Shown here piece by piece: positions 14,851-23,413 of a DNA stretch of 41,903 nucleotides. Every line of letters starts with the position of its first letter. The stretch's first letter is position 1. The stretch covers positions 1 through 41,903 of the forward strand of contig JBMONI010000027.1 in NCBI GenBank assembly GCA_049324575.1. Direction: 5' to 3'. This DNA is from JBMONI01 sp049324575. Its GTDB lineage: Bacteria > Omnitrophota > Omnitrophia > Omnitrophales > Aquincolibacteriaceae. The position numbers were made by a program, and so were the translations under genes. The notes beneath the pieces were generated by a model, which saw only the letters and a program-made list of their open reading frames with translations, made no database searches and was not told where the DNA came from.

Positions 14851-17800
14851 TTATCGCCGTGCGGACGGGATCTCTTTCGGTTTGATCTCGGCATGGTAGG
14901 CCTGCAGGCTTTTGACCCCCGAGCGTCCCTTTCTCCGCGATTCGATTCCCTTTGCGGTTGCCAGCGCGGCGGCCGGCGTGGTGATATAGGGGATCTTGTG
15001 CTTGATCGCCGCTTTCCGGATATACGAATCATCCTCCTGACTGAACCGCTTGTTCGGCGTGTTGATGATCAAACGGATCTGTTTGTTGGCGATCGCGTCT
15101 AGGATATTAGGACGCCCGTGGTTCAATTTCTCGATGAGTTCGGATCCGACTTCGTGTTCTTTGAAGAAAAGGTGCGTTCCCTCCGTCGCGAGGATCTGGA
15201 ATCCCATCGACTTGAACAGGCGCGCGGACTCGAGCGAAATAGCTTTATCGCTGTCGGCGATCGTATAGAGAACCGTCCCTTCCAGCGGCAATTTCATTTG
15301 GGTCGCTTCCTGGGCTTTGTAAAAAGCGAGGCCGAACGATTCCGCTAATCCAAGGACTTCTCCTGTGGAGCGCATTTCCGGACCGAGAAGGGGATCGACT
15401 TCCGGGAACATGTTGAAGGGGAAGACCGATTCTTTGACACCGTAATGGGCGAAGACCTGGGGTTTCAGGTCGAGGTCCGCCAGTTTTTTCCCTAACATGA
15501 CCTGCGTGGCGAGACGGGCCATTGAAACATTGCAGACCTTCGAGACCAGCGGAACGGTCCGGGAGGCGCGGGGATTGGCCTCAAGGATATATACTGTGTC
15601 ATCGGCGATTGCATACTGGATGTTCATCAGCCCGACCACGCCCAGTTCGATGGCAATCTTGCGGGTGTAGTCGTAGATCGTTTCAATGTGTTTTTGCGGA
15701 ATGTGGACTGGCGGGATGACACAGGCGGAATCGCCGGAGTGAACCCCGGCCAGTTCAACGTGCTCCATGACGGCGGGGACAAAAGCATCGGTGCCGTCTG
15801 CGATTGCATCGGCTTCCGTTTCGATCGCGTTCTGTAGGAAACGATCGATTAAAAGCGGCCGTTCAGGCGACACATCCACGGCGGCGGCAACGTAGCGCCG
15901 GAGCATTTTTTCATCATGGATCACCTCCATGGCGCGTCCGCCCAGCACATAGGACGGACGGACCATGAGCGGGTAGCCGATCCTGGAGGCGATCGCCAGC
16001 GCATCGTCCAGCGTGCTTGCCATGCCGGATTCCGGCTGGGGGATCCCCAACCGCGCCATGACCTTGCGGAAGCGGTCCCTGTCTTCGGCGAGATCGATCG
16101 TATCCGGCGAGGTTCCCAGGATCTTCACGCCGGCCGATGCTAATTCAGCCGCGAGGTTGAGCGGTGTTTGTCCGCCGAATTGGACGATGATTCCCTCGGG
16201 TTTTTCCTTTTGATAAATGCTGAGGACATCTTCGACCGTGAGCGGTTCAAAATAAAGTTTGTCGGAGGTGTCGTAATCGGTCGAGACCGTTTCGGGATTG
16301 CAATTGACCATGATGGATTCATAGCCGGCGTCCCGGATCGCGAAGGCGGCATGGACGCAGCAATAATCGAATTCGATCCCTTGGCCGATCCGGTTCGGAC
16401 CGCCTCCAAGGACCATGATCTTCTTGCGCGTACTGGTCGCGACTTTGTCCGGCGCATTATAGGTCGAGTAATAGTATGCCGCATCCTTGACCCCGGAGAC
16501 AGGGACCGGCTCCCACGCCTCCGCGAGACCGAGCCGGGTGCGTTGCTCACGGATCTCTTCCTCCGGGACCGAAAGGATCTGGGCCAGGTATTTGTCGGCA
16601 AAGCCGTCTTTTTTTGCGCGGATCAGAAGAGGATCCGGGAGTTTCTTTCCGCGGGTACGGAGGATCTCTTCTTCGAGTTCGACCATCTCTTTCATTTGCC
16701 TGATGAACCAGGGCTTGATATGGGTCCGCTCATAAAGGGTCTCAATATCCGCCCCTTTTCGAAGAGCCTCGTACATGATGAATTGGCGTTCGCTGGTCGC
16801 GTGCCAAAGCATTTGCATCAATTCTTCCAGACTTTTCTGGTGGAAGTTCTTGGCAAAGCCGAGCCCCCAGCGTTTGATCTCAAGCGAGCGGATCGCTTTT
16901 TGGAAGGCTTCCTTGTAGGTTTTTCCCAAACTCATCACTTCGCCGACGGCGCGCATTTGGGTTCCCAGTTTATCCTCCGATCCCTCGAATTTTTCGAAGG
17001 CCCACCGCGCGAATTTCACGACAACATAATCGCCCGAAGGTGTGTATTTTTCGAGCGTTCCGTCCCGCCAGTAGGGGATCTGGTCCAGGGTCAGTCCGCC
17101 GGCCAAAAGCGATGAAACGAAGGCGATCGGGAATCCCGTGGCTTTTGAGGCGAGCGCCGAAGACCGTGAGGTCCGGGGATTGATCTCGATCACGACCACC
17201 CGGCCGGTCTTTGGGTCATGGGCGAACTGGATGTTCGTTCCGCCGATGACCTCGATTGCTTCGACAATAGCATAGGAGTATTTCTGAAGTTTTTTCTGAA
17301 GGTCCGGATGAATGGTCAGCATGGGGGCCGTGCAATACGAATCGCCTGTGTGGACACCCATGGCGTCGACATTCTCGATAAAGCAGACGGTGATCATTTG
17401 ATTCTTCGCGTCCCGGACGACCTCCAACTCGAGTTCTTCCCACCCCAGGACCGATTCTTCGATGAGGATCTGGTTGACGAGACTTGCGGAAAGACCGCGG
17501 GCCGCGATTACGCGAAGTTCCTCGACATTATAGACAAGACCGCCGCCGGTCCCGCCCATGGTGTAGGCCGGACGGATGACCACCGGATATCCGAGCGTTT
17601 CAGCTGCTTTTTCCGCGTCTTCGACGGTGTGGACGGCCTCGCTTTTCGGCATCTCGATGCCGAGACGTTCCATGGTTTTTTTAAAAGCCGTCCGGTCTTC
17701 TCCGCGCTCGATCGCGTCGATATTGACGCCGATCACGCGGACCCCGTATTTTTTCAGGATCCCTTTTTTATCTAATTCGGACGAAAGGTTCAAACCGGTT

Positions 17801-18078
17801 TGCCCCCCCAAATTGGGCAGCAGGGCGTCCGGGCGTTCTTTTTCGATGATTTCGGCCAGCGTTTCGGCATTGAGGGGTTCAATGTAGGTGATATCCGCCA
17901 TGCCGGGATCGGTCATGATCGTCGCGGGATTGGAATTGACGAGAATGATCTTGTATCCCAGAGAGCGGAGCGCTTTGCAAGCCTGGGTGCCGGAATAATC
18001 AAATTCGCAGGCTTGCCCGATGATGATCGGGCCGGATCCGATGATAAGGACTTTGTGAATATCTTTGCGCTTCGGCAT
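14851..18078 (-). CDS. carB: carbamoyl-phosphate synthase, large subunit
   Basis: Makes carbamoyl phosphate for pyrimidines and arginine from bicarbonate, ammonia and 2 ATP. The 1075-residue product is full length. It has the duplicated ATP-grasp halves: N-terminal KVLIIGSGPIIIGQACEFDYSG, then EELELEVVRDAKNQ and NPRTSRSSALASKATG; the second half begins VLGGGPNRIGQGIEFDYCC and includes EANPRASRTVPLVSK. A C-terminal MGS-like allosteric domain contains ATEGTHLFF and RPNILDAI. A strong AGGAGGG lies upstream of its ATG on the minus strand. The glutaminase subunit carA is not adjacent, so it must lie elsewhere. The gene converges with ilvD, with 70 bases between, and tRNA-His lies just upstream on the same strand. 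Confidence 0.98.
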   Translation of the reverse strand: MPKRKDIHKVLIIGSGPIIIGQACEFDYSGTQACKALRSLGYKIILVNSNPATIMTDPGMADITYIEPLNAETLAEIIEKERPDALLPNLGGQTGLNLSSELDKKGILKKYGVRVIGVNIDAIERGEDRTAFKKTMERLGIEMPKSEAVHTVEDAEKAAETLGYPVVIRPAYTMGGTGGGLVYNVEELRVIAARGLSASLVNQILIEESVLGWEELELEVVRDAKNQMITVCFIENVDAMGVHTGDSYCTAPMLTIHPDLQKKLQKYSYAIVEAIEVIGGTNIQFAHDPKTGRVVVIEINPRTSRSSALASKATGFPIAFVSSLLAGGLTLDQIPYWRDGTLEKYTPSGDYVVVKFARWAFEKFEGSEDKLGTQMRAVGEVMSLGKTYKEAFQKAIRSLEIKRWGLGFAKNFHQKSLEELMQMLWHATSERQFIMYEALRKGADIETLYERTHIKPWFIRQMKEMVELEEEILRTRGKKLPDPLLIRAKKDGFADKYLAQILSVPEEEIREQRTRLGLAEAWEPVPVSGVKDAAYYYSTYNAPDKVATSTRKKIMVLGGGPNRIGQGIEFDYCCVHAAFAIRDAGYESIMVNCNPETVSTDYDTSDKLYFEPLTVEDVLSIYQKEKPEGIIVQFGGQTPLNLAAELASAGVKILGTSPDTIDLAEDRDRFRKVMARLGIPQPESGMASTLDDALAIASRIGYPLMVRPSYVLGGRAMEVIHDEKMLRRYVAAAVDVSPERPLLIDRFLQNAIETEADAIADGTDAFVPAVMEHVELAGVHSGDSACVIPPVHIPQKHIETIYDYTRKIAIELGVVGLMNIQYAIADDTVYILEANPRASRTVPLVSKVCNVSMARLATQVMLGKKLADLDLKPQVFAHYGVKESVFPFNMFPEVDPLLGPEMRSTGEVLGLAESFGLAFYKAQEATQMKLPLEGTVLYTIADSDKAISLESARLFKSMGFQILATEGTHLFFKEHEVGSELIEKLNHGRPNILDAIANKQIRLIINTPNKRFSQEDDSYIRKAAIKHKIPYITTPAAALATAKGIESRRKGRSGVKSLQAYHAEIKPKEIPSARR

Positions 18079-18139
18079 GCTGAGCCCTCCTGTGATGGGT
18101 GATGCCGGTGATCGAAGAAATCGTTATAGTCTGTCAGAC

Positions 18140-18217
18140 TGGGGTGGGCGACGGGATTTGAACCCGCGACCCCAAGATCCACAATCTTGTGCTCTAACCA
18201 GCTGAGCTACGCCCACC
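18140..18217 (-). tRNA. tRNA-His(GTG)
   Basis: Read on the minus strand it folds as a cloverleaf with acceptor GTGGGCG/CGCCCAC, anticodon stem CAAGA/TCTTG and loop TTGTGGA, anticodon GTG. The extra base G at -1 (position 18217) faces discriminator C73 (18143), the hallmark of tRNA-His. The 3' CCA is encoded (18142-18140). It lies 61 bases upstream of the carB start, on the same strand. Confidence 0.97.
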
Positions 18218-18331
18218 ACGCAAGAGGCGGCATTATATCGGAAAAGACAGCGGGAGTGAAGTCTCGGGGTAAAGAAAGTGGATTTTTTGCCGTATTTATT
18301 GATAAAATACCTCCTCAAAAAACGGTGCCTG

Positions 18332-19366
18332 ATGTATAAAAAAGCGGTTGTTTGGGTCTTGGTCTTTTTCTGCTCGGTTCTCTTTTCCGGGGTCGGGGCG
18401 GAAGCTTTTGCCGCTCCTGCCGTTTCAGTCACCGCGCCTTCGGTCGTTCTCTATGACCTGAACTCGGACCGTATCGTTTATTCGAAAGACCCGTATCGCG
18501 TACGCGCCCCGGCCAGCACGACCAAGGTCATGACGGCGATCGTGGTCCTCGAGCATTTGAATATGGACCGGATCGTCACGATCCCGCAGTTTGCCCATAC
18601 CGTGAGTCCTTCCAAGATCCATTTGAGGGCGGGGGAACGGTACCGGGTCCGGGACCTGGTGCGCGCGGCCCTGATCAGTTCGGCGAATGACGCGACCGAG
18701 GTCCTCGGGTATGTGGCGGGGGGCGGTTCCTTGAGCCAATTTTCGAAAATGATGAACGCCAAAGCACGAGCGATCGGCTGCAAAAAATCCAATTTTGTTC
18801 GTCCGAGCGGTCTTCCGGATTCGAACCATTATTCGACCGCGTATGACATGGCTTTGATCATGAAATATGCCGAACGCAATTATCCTTTCATCGTTCAAAC
18901 ACTCAAGGAAAAGAGCCGGACGATCCGCAGTCTCGGCGGACGAAAAATCACTCTTCGGAATCACAACAAGATGCTTTGGCGCGAGAGCCGGGAAGTCGTC
19001 GGAAAAACCGGCTGGACGCGAGCGGCCCGGCACTGTTTTCTCGGACATTTCGGCGTCAATTCCAGGAAGGTCCTGATCTCAATCCTGGGGAGCCAAAGCC
19101 TCTGGAAAGACCTTCGGAAGCTGCTCGATTTCCAGTTTGGGAGCTCGTACAGCAAGGTCCGGACCAATCAACGGTTATGGGCACGCCATGAAGTGAAAAA
19201 GATCCAGACCGCACTTCGCCGCGCCGGGTTTAGCCCCGGGCCTGTCGATGGTCAGTTCGGGCCCGCCACCCTAAAGGCTGTCGAAGGATTCCAAAAAGCC
19301 AAGGGGCTTTCGGCAGATGGGATCGTGGGGCCGAAAACCTGGGACCGATTGCGCCGTTATCTATAA
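18332..19366 (+). CDS. D-alanyl-D-alanine carboxypeptidase (S11 family) with peptidoglycan-binding domain
   Basis: Periplasmic penicillin-binding protein that trims the terminal D-Ala of peptidoglycan stem peptides. From the ATG at 18332 the 344-residue product begins MYKKAVVWVLVFF with a clear signal peptide (likely cleavage after AEAFA). A GTG at 18278 would add 18 residues before the signal and is less likely. The S11 catalytic motifs are all present: Ser62-Thr-Thr-Lys65 (SxxK), Ser117-Ala-Asn119 (SxN) and Lys225-Thr-Gly227 (KTG). The last ~60 residues form a PG_binding_1 domain (VKKIQTALRRAGF, VDGQFGPATLKAVEGFQ, DGIVGPKTWDRL). This domain replaces the usual C-terminal beta domain and membrane anchor of DacA. 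That fusion suggests anchoring to the wall polymer itself. Confidence 0.93.
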   Translation: MYKKAVVWVLVFFCSVLFSGVGAEAFAAPAVSVTAPSVVLYDLNSDRIVYSKDPYRVRAPASTTKVMTAIVVLEHLNMDRIVTIPQFAHTVSPSKIHLRAGERYRVRDLVRAALISSANDATEVLGYVAGGGSLSQFSKMMNAKARAIGCKKSNFVRPSGLPDSNHYSTAYDMALIMKYAERNYPFIVQTLKEKSRTIRSLGGRKITLRNHNKMLWRESREVVGKTGWTRAARHCFLGHFGVNSRKVLISILGSQSLWKDLRKLLDFQFGSSYSKVRTNQRLWARHEVKKIQTALRRAGFSPGPVDGQFGPATLKAVEGFQKAKGLSADGIVGPKTWDRLRRYL

Positions 19367-19429
19367 TACTCGGCTGGGCCCTCTTCCCTTGAACCGGCTG
19401 ATCGCCCTGAACCCTAAAAGGATGCCTGT

Positions 19430-21571
19430 GTGAATATTTTCGTCCGAAACGTCCGATGGAGCTTTGTCTTCCTGCCTTGGCTGATGGCGGCCTGCACTTC
19501 CGGCCGAAGTTTCCCGGAAGCCGCGCAGATGATCCATGATTTTGATCAGGGAACCTTGGTCAATTATTTGGGGGGCGAAAGCGGGATCTGGAATCTGGAT
19601 CCTTCCGACATCAACAATTCGTGGACGGATGCGGATATTGTTGAGATCAACGGGCCCGGAGGAAAACCGGCTCGCGTCCTGAAGCTCTCGTATAGTGTCG
19701 ATAGCGACAAGCCCGCCCAGAACGGTTTCTGGACCAAACTGCAGGGGGTTGATGCGAGCCTTTATGATCACCTTGAAATTGTGTTGCGCGGAGATGCCCG
19801 GGATGGGTTTCCCGCCCGATTCAAGATCTTCATCAAAAAATGCAAAGGAGCCCTTTGCACGGGCGATCCTCTGACGGATGACGTTCTCAAAGGAGTTGCG
19901 ATCATCCCGGTTACGGATCAGTGGGCGACCGTTCGCATTGCACTGAACCGGGTTACCGGGATCCTCGATTTTTCGGAATCCGAGACCTGGAAAAATCCGG
20001 CGATCGCACGCAAGGATCTCGATGAGCTCGTGATCGTCTTTCAGGACCGGATGCTTACGCAAAAGACCGGCACGATCTATATCGATCAAATGCGATTCGT
20101 GAGGACCGGCCGTCCGGGGCCTTCGGCCATCGATCTTCCTCCCCGCAGTGTCCGGAAAACCCCGCAGTGGATGGAGGGGCCCGCGTACGCCGCGTTCCTG
20201 ATCAAACGGCTGAAAGGCTTCCCGGAAAAAGCACTCGTGAAGAAGGAGTTTCCCGCTGATGACCACGCTTTCCTGCGTGAGATCGCCAAGGATACGTGGG
20301 AATTCTTCGATCAGGTCCTGGACCAGGAGCATGGTCTTCCGATCGATACCATCCAAATCGCTTCCGGTGAGAAAGCGTTCGGGGACGAAACGTGGATTGG
20401 GGATTACACGAACGTGACCAATGTTGGCATCTATTTGATGTGTGTGGTCTCGGCCTTCGATTTGGGGTTCATTTCCCGTGAGGACGCGGTTGCGAGGATC
20501 CAGCATACGGTCCAGAGCGTAGAGAAGCTCCCGCATCATCCCAGCGGATTCCCTTACAATTATTACGACACAACGACGGCGGAACGGACAAGCTATTTCG
20601 TCTCGTTGGTGGACAGCGCCTGGCTGTTAGCCGGCTATTATGTTGCACGGAACGCTTTTCCGGAGGAACTGGGTGAAATACTTGACCGCGCCATCCGCCG
20701 AGGCGACCTCGGATTTTTTTATGACCCGACGGAGCGGCAGTTTTACCATGGTTTCTACGAACAGCTCGAAGTTTTTTCGGATTATCATTACGGGACTTTC
20801 TATACCGAGCCACGGATCGCAAGTTATATGGCGATAGCGCGCGGGGAAGTCCCGGAAGAACATTGGTTTCTAGGGCTGGTCCGCACATTTCCGGAAAGTT
20901 TTGTCTGGCAAACGCAAAAGCCGATCGGTCGGGAAGACCGCACGGTCCGAGGATGGACCTATCCGGGCGGGTATTATGAGTGGAACGGGATCCGATTTGT
21001 ACCAAGCTGGGGGGGATCGGCGTTCGAGGCCTTTATGCCGACGTTGGCGCTCCGGGAAAAAGAACTGGCCCCGCGAGGGTTGGGGGCGAATGACCAAAGC
21101 CATGCGGAAGGGCAGATGCGCTATGCGATCGAAACGCTTCAGATGCCGGTGTGGGGGATGAGCCCTTCGGCGATGCCGGGAGGCGGCTACGGGGAGTTCG
21201 GTGCCAAACCGTTCGGATCGAAAGGTTATCCGGACGGGGTCGTCAGCCCTCACGCGAGTTTTCTTGCCCTTGAGTTCATTCCCCAGGCGGTGATCCGTAA
21301 TCTGAGAAAAATGCTTGAGCGTTATGAGATCTACGGAGAATACGGCTTTTATGATGCCGTTGAGCCGGCGAGTGGCCAGGTAGCGCGCAAATATCTCGCC
21401 CTCGATCAGGGGATGATCCTAATCGCTATCAATAATTATCTTAACGAGGGAGCCATCCGCCGCCGTTTTCATGCCGATCCCGGCATGAAAAAAGCCGAAT
21501 TCCTTCTGACGGAGGAAACCCTTTTTCCTCCCCCTGCAGCAACGGCCGCAGCGGTCGCAGATCCGGGCTGA
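19430..21571 (+). CDS. lipoprotein with N-terminal carbohydrate-binding-like domain and (alpha/alpha)6 glucoamylase-like domain
   Basis: A 713-residue protein starting at GTG with AAAGGA upstream. A short signal sequence ends in a lipobox-like LMAAC (Cys22), so it is probably a lipoprotein. Residues ~35-225 look like a jelly-roll carbohydrate-binding domain of the CBM11/CIA30 type (DFDQGT, YDHLEIVLRGD, GTIYIDQMRFVR). Residues ~275-690 are rich in aromatic and acidic residues and resemble the glucoamylase-like/DUF3131 region found in GH144-type beta-1,2-glucanases and in cyclic beta-glucan synthases: YTNVTNVGIYLM, DSAWLLAGYYVARNAF, WGGSAFEAFMPTL, GFYDAVEP and LDQGMILIAINNYL. A surface or periplasmic glucan hydrolase is the best inference; the substrate is not determined. 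The C-terminus ends in a Pro/Ala-rich tail. Confidence 0.65.
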   Translation: MNIFVRNVRWSFVFLPWLMAACTSGRSFPEAAQMIHDFDQGTLVNYLGGESGIWNLDPSDINNSWTDADIVEINGPGGKPARVLKLSYSVDSDKPAQNGFWTKLQGVDASLYDHLEIVLRGDARDGFPARFKIFIKKCKGALCTGDPLTDDVLKGVAIIPVTDQWATVRIALNRVTGILDFSESETWKNPAIARKDLDELVIVFQDRMLTQKTGTIYIDQMRFVRTGRPGPSAIDLPPRSVRKTPQWMEGPAYAAFLIKRLKGFPEKALVKKEFPADDHAFLREIAKDTWEFFDQVLDQEHGLPIDTIQIASGEKAFGDETWIGDYTNVTNVGIYLMCVVSAFDLGFISREDAVARIQHTVQSVEKLPHHPSGFPYNYYDTTTAERTSYFVSLVDSAWLLAGYYVARNAFPEELGEILDRAIRRGDLGFFYDPTERQFYHGFYEQLEVFSDYHYGTFYTEPRIASYMAIARGEVPEEHWFLGLVRTFPESFVWQTQKPIGREDRTVRGWTYPGGYYEWNGIRFVPSWGGSAFEAFMPTLALREKELAPRGLGANDQSHAEGQMRYAIETLQMPVWGMSPSAMPGGGYGEFGAKPFGSKGYPDGVVSPHASFLALEFIPQAVIRNLRKMLERYEIYGEYGFYDAVEPASGQVARKYLALDQGMILIAINNYLNEGAIRRRFHADPGMKKAEFLLTEETLFPPPAATAAAVADPG

Positions 21572-21578
21572 GGTCCCT

Positions 21579-22265
21579 ATGTTCCGTATCGAAGACGGGA
21601 TCTGTTCGATCGACTGTTTCGAGCCGCGTGTAAGGATCGCCGTATCGACAAGGGATTTTGTTCGCTCGCGTTGGAATGAATTCTTTGATGCCGCGGGGTT
21701 CGGCGCAGTTCCGGTTCTTCTTCCCAAGCAAGAACACACCAATCGGATCCTAGTAGCGGAAACGGATGTTCTGGATCTGACAAGCCCTGCCGATGGGATC
21801 CTGACACGAAGGACTGATATTGCACTCGGAGTTAAAACGGCGGATTGCATCCCGGCGGTGTTTTGGGACCCCTGCCAAAACGTTCTGGGGGTGATCCATG
21901 CGGGTTGGCGCGGACTTCACCAGGGGATCCTTCCTAAAACGGTGGGCCTGATGAAGGAAGAGTTCGGATGCCGGGCGGAGGATATCCAGGTTGTTTTCGG
22001 GCCTTCGATCCGCGGAGATTTCTACGCGGTCGGGCCGGAATTCAAGAACTATTTTCCGGATCATTACGGGAAGCCCCGTGAGAAGCACATTGATCTGATG
22101 GCTATTGCGGTCGATCAGGTCCGCGTGGCGGGAATCACTCCCGGGGCGGTCTTCGATGCCGGGTTGTGCACCTATTCCGAAAAGGGGCTTTTCTATTCCG
22201 TCCGGAGGGAAAAAGCGACCCCGGAAAGGACCCTCACCGTGGCGAGGATCCGGCCCGCTACATGA
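21579..22265 (+). CDS. pgeF: PgeF/YfiH-family laccase-domain protein (purine nucleoside phosphorylase-like)
   Basis: The family (formerly polyphenol oxidase, LACC1-like) acts on purine nucleosides or corrects wrong residues in peptidoglycan stem peptides. Zinc-ligand motifs are visible in the 228 residues: EHTNRIL (His), KTADCIPAVFWD (Cys) and VIHAGWRGLHQGI (His), followed by VVFGPSIRGDFYAVG. Cys and two His fit the single-metal site. The ATG is 7 bases after the lipoprotein stop with a weak ribosome-binding site. With the DD-carboxypeptidase upstream, a role in wall quality control is plausible but not proven. Confidence 0.88.
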   Translation: MFRIEDGICSIDCFEPRVRIAVSTRDFVRSRWNEFFDAAGFGAVPVLLPKQEHTNRILVAETDVLDLTSPADGILTRRTDIALGVKTADCIPAVFWDPCQNVLGVIHAGWRGLHQGILPKTVGLMKEEFGCRAEDIQVVFGPSIRGDFYAVGPEFKNYFPDHYGKPREKHIDLMAIAVDQVRVAGITPGAVFDAGLCTYSEKGLFYSVRREKATPERTLTVARIRPAT

Positions 22266-22295
22266 TTTCTCCCGCTGGTATGTTCAAAGGGAAAT

Positions 22296-22304
22296 TGCTA
22301 TAAT
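22296..22304 (+). promoter_or_regulatory. extended -10 promoter element upstream of efp
   Basis: TGC followed by TATAAT (22299-22304) is a perfect extended -10 box. No convincing -35 is seen 17 bases upstream. The expected start is near 22311, about 23 bases before the efp ATG. The same TGCTATA core occurs before tmRNA, the deoxyhypusine-synthase-like gene and the hybrid kinase. Confidence 0.6.
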
Positions 22305-22333
22305 CCGCACTCATTTTACAAAGGAGTTTGATT

Positions 22334-22888
22334 ATGCAGGCGACTGAATTAAGGAAGGGGACGACGGTTTTCTTCCGCAATGAGCTCTTTATCGTCACGG
22401 AATTCCGTCATTATACTCCAGGAAATAAGCGGGCTTTTGTCCAGGCAACGATGAAGAATCTCAAAACGGGGAAACTTCTCCAGAATAAATTTGCTTCGAC
22501 CGAGGATGTCGAGCGAGCGATCTTGGATCCCAAGCCTTGTCAATATCTCTATCAGGACGATCAGGGTTTTCATTTCATGGACATGGAATCCTATAATACG
22601 ATCATCCTGAGTGCGGACGCGGTCGGCGATGCCCGCCACTATTTAAAGGAGAATATGGAATTGAAGATCGACTTTTTCCAGGGAGAGCCCGCCCTGCCGG
22701 AGCTGCCCAAGGTGGTGACGCTCAAAGTGACTGAGTCGCCACCTTGGATTAAAGGGGATTCCGTTTCAAACAATATGAAGCCGGCTGTTTGTGAGACGGG
22801 GCTCAAGATCCAGGTCCCTATTTTTATTGACGTCGGGACCGATATCAAGGTCAATACGGACAGCGGCGAGTATACCGGACGGGCTTAG
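22334..22888 (+). CDS. efp: translation elongation factor P
   Basis: Rescues ribosomes stalled on polyproline by entering the E site. The ATG at 22334 lies 7 bases after a strong AAGGAG; a TTG at 22328 in the same frame is discounted. The 184-residue protein shows all three beta-barrel domains (ELRKGTTVFFRNELFIV; QYLYQDDQGFHFMDMESYN; KVNTDSGEYTGR). The tip of the domain I loop reads PGNKRAF. Aligned by eye with E. coli PGKGQAF, the modified Lys34 position is Asn31 and the adjacent residue is Lys32. It would therefore not be a standard EpmA substrate, and it also lacks the EarP arginine. The 24 bases after the gene lead directly into tRNA-Val. Confidence 0.95.
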   Translation: MQATELRKGTTVFFRNELFIVTEFRHYTPGNKRAFVQATMKNLKTGKLLQNKFASTEDVERAILDPKPCQYLYQDDQGFHFMDMESYNTIILSADAVGDARHYLKENMELKIDFFQGEPALPELPKVVTLKVTESPPWIKGDSVSNNMKPAVCETGLKIQVPIFIDVGTDIKVNTDSGEYTGRA

Positions 22889-22911
22889 GCCGGACGTCTT
22901 GCGATCTTTAG

Positions 22912-22988
22912 GGGCAATTAGCTCAGTTGGTTAGAGCACACGCTTCACATGCGTGGGGTCAGAGGTTCAAGTCCTCTATTGCCCACCA
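22912..22988 (+). tRNA. tRNA-Val(CAC)
   Basis: Acceptor GGGCAAT/ATTGCCC, D-arm GCTCAGTTGGTTAGAGC, anticodon stem CACGC/GCGTG with loop TTCACAT (anticodon CAC), T-arm AGAGG/CCTCT. Discriminator A is followed by an encoded CCA (22986-22988). It lies 24 bases after efp and 22 bases before tRNA-Leu, probably on one transcript. Confidence 0.96.
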
Positions 22989-23010
22989 GTTATAGCTTTC
23001 GAGGATCTAT

Positions 23011-23094
23011 GCCGGGGTGGCGGAATTGGCAGACGCGCTGGATTCAGGATCCAGTGGGGGAAACCTCGTAGGGGTTCAACTCCCCTCCTCGGCA
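23011..23094 (+). tRNA. tRNA-Leu(CAG), 3' end shared with a tandem element
   Basis: Class II tRNA of 84 bases: acceptor GCCGGGG/CCTCGGC (one G-T pair), anticodon stem CTGGA/TCCAG with loop TTCAGGA (anticodon CAG), long variable arm, T-arm AGGGG/CCCCT. Discriminator A at 23094 is followed by TTTTTT, so CCA is not encoded, unlike the four other tRNAs here. The 3' 61 bases (23034-23094, from the D-arm edge onward) recur perfectly at 23414-23474 and 23794-23854, each after a GIY-YIG gene. Only this first copy has a 5' half. Confidence 0.95.
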
Positions 23095-23413
23095 TTTTTT
23101 GCGATGAAATATTTCGTCTATATCTTGCGCAGTTTGAAAGACGGGCGTTTCTACACAGGCATGACAAGAGATCTGCCAACGCGGATGGAGAGGCACAACG
23201 GGGGGAGGGAGCCGTCAACGAAAAGTCGGAGGCCCTTTGTGCTTGTAGTGTCCGAGGAGATCGAGGGCAGAGAAGAAGCCAGGATCCGTGAGAAATATTG
23301 GAAATCGGGCGCTGGGAGAGAAAAATTAAAAAGGGCGATGGCTGAGGCAGACCTGCCTCTGGGCAAGTCGGTCATTCGGAATGTGAAGGCAGACTTGCCC
23401 GCCGGCAGGCGGG
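23095..23413 (+). mobile_element. putative 319-bp GIY-YIG element, copy 1
   Basis: The non-tRNA part of unit 1. It begins TTTTTTGCG directly after the tRNA discriminator base and ends in a GC-rich palindrome (23397-23413) that abuts the next tRNA 3' copy. It encodes one protein, a GIY-YIG nuclease, and no recombinase. Calling it mobile is inference from its flanking 61-bp direct repeats and duplication. Confidence 0.55.

Noticed and set aside
19361..20539. 392-codon minus-strand frame opposite the glucoamylase-like gene
   Set aside because: The plus-strand frame has a signal sequence, domains and a ribosome-binding site; the minus frame has none.
23017..23103. In-frame extension of the GIY-YIG gene to a GTG inside tRNA-Leu
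   Set aside because: The frame is open through the tRNA by chance. The sequence is a perfect tRNA, and the second copy has no equivalent start.
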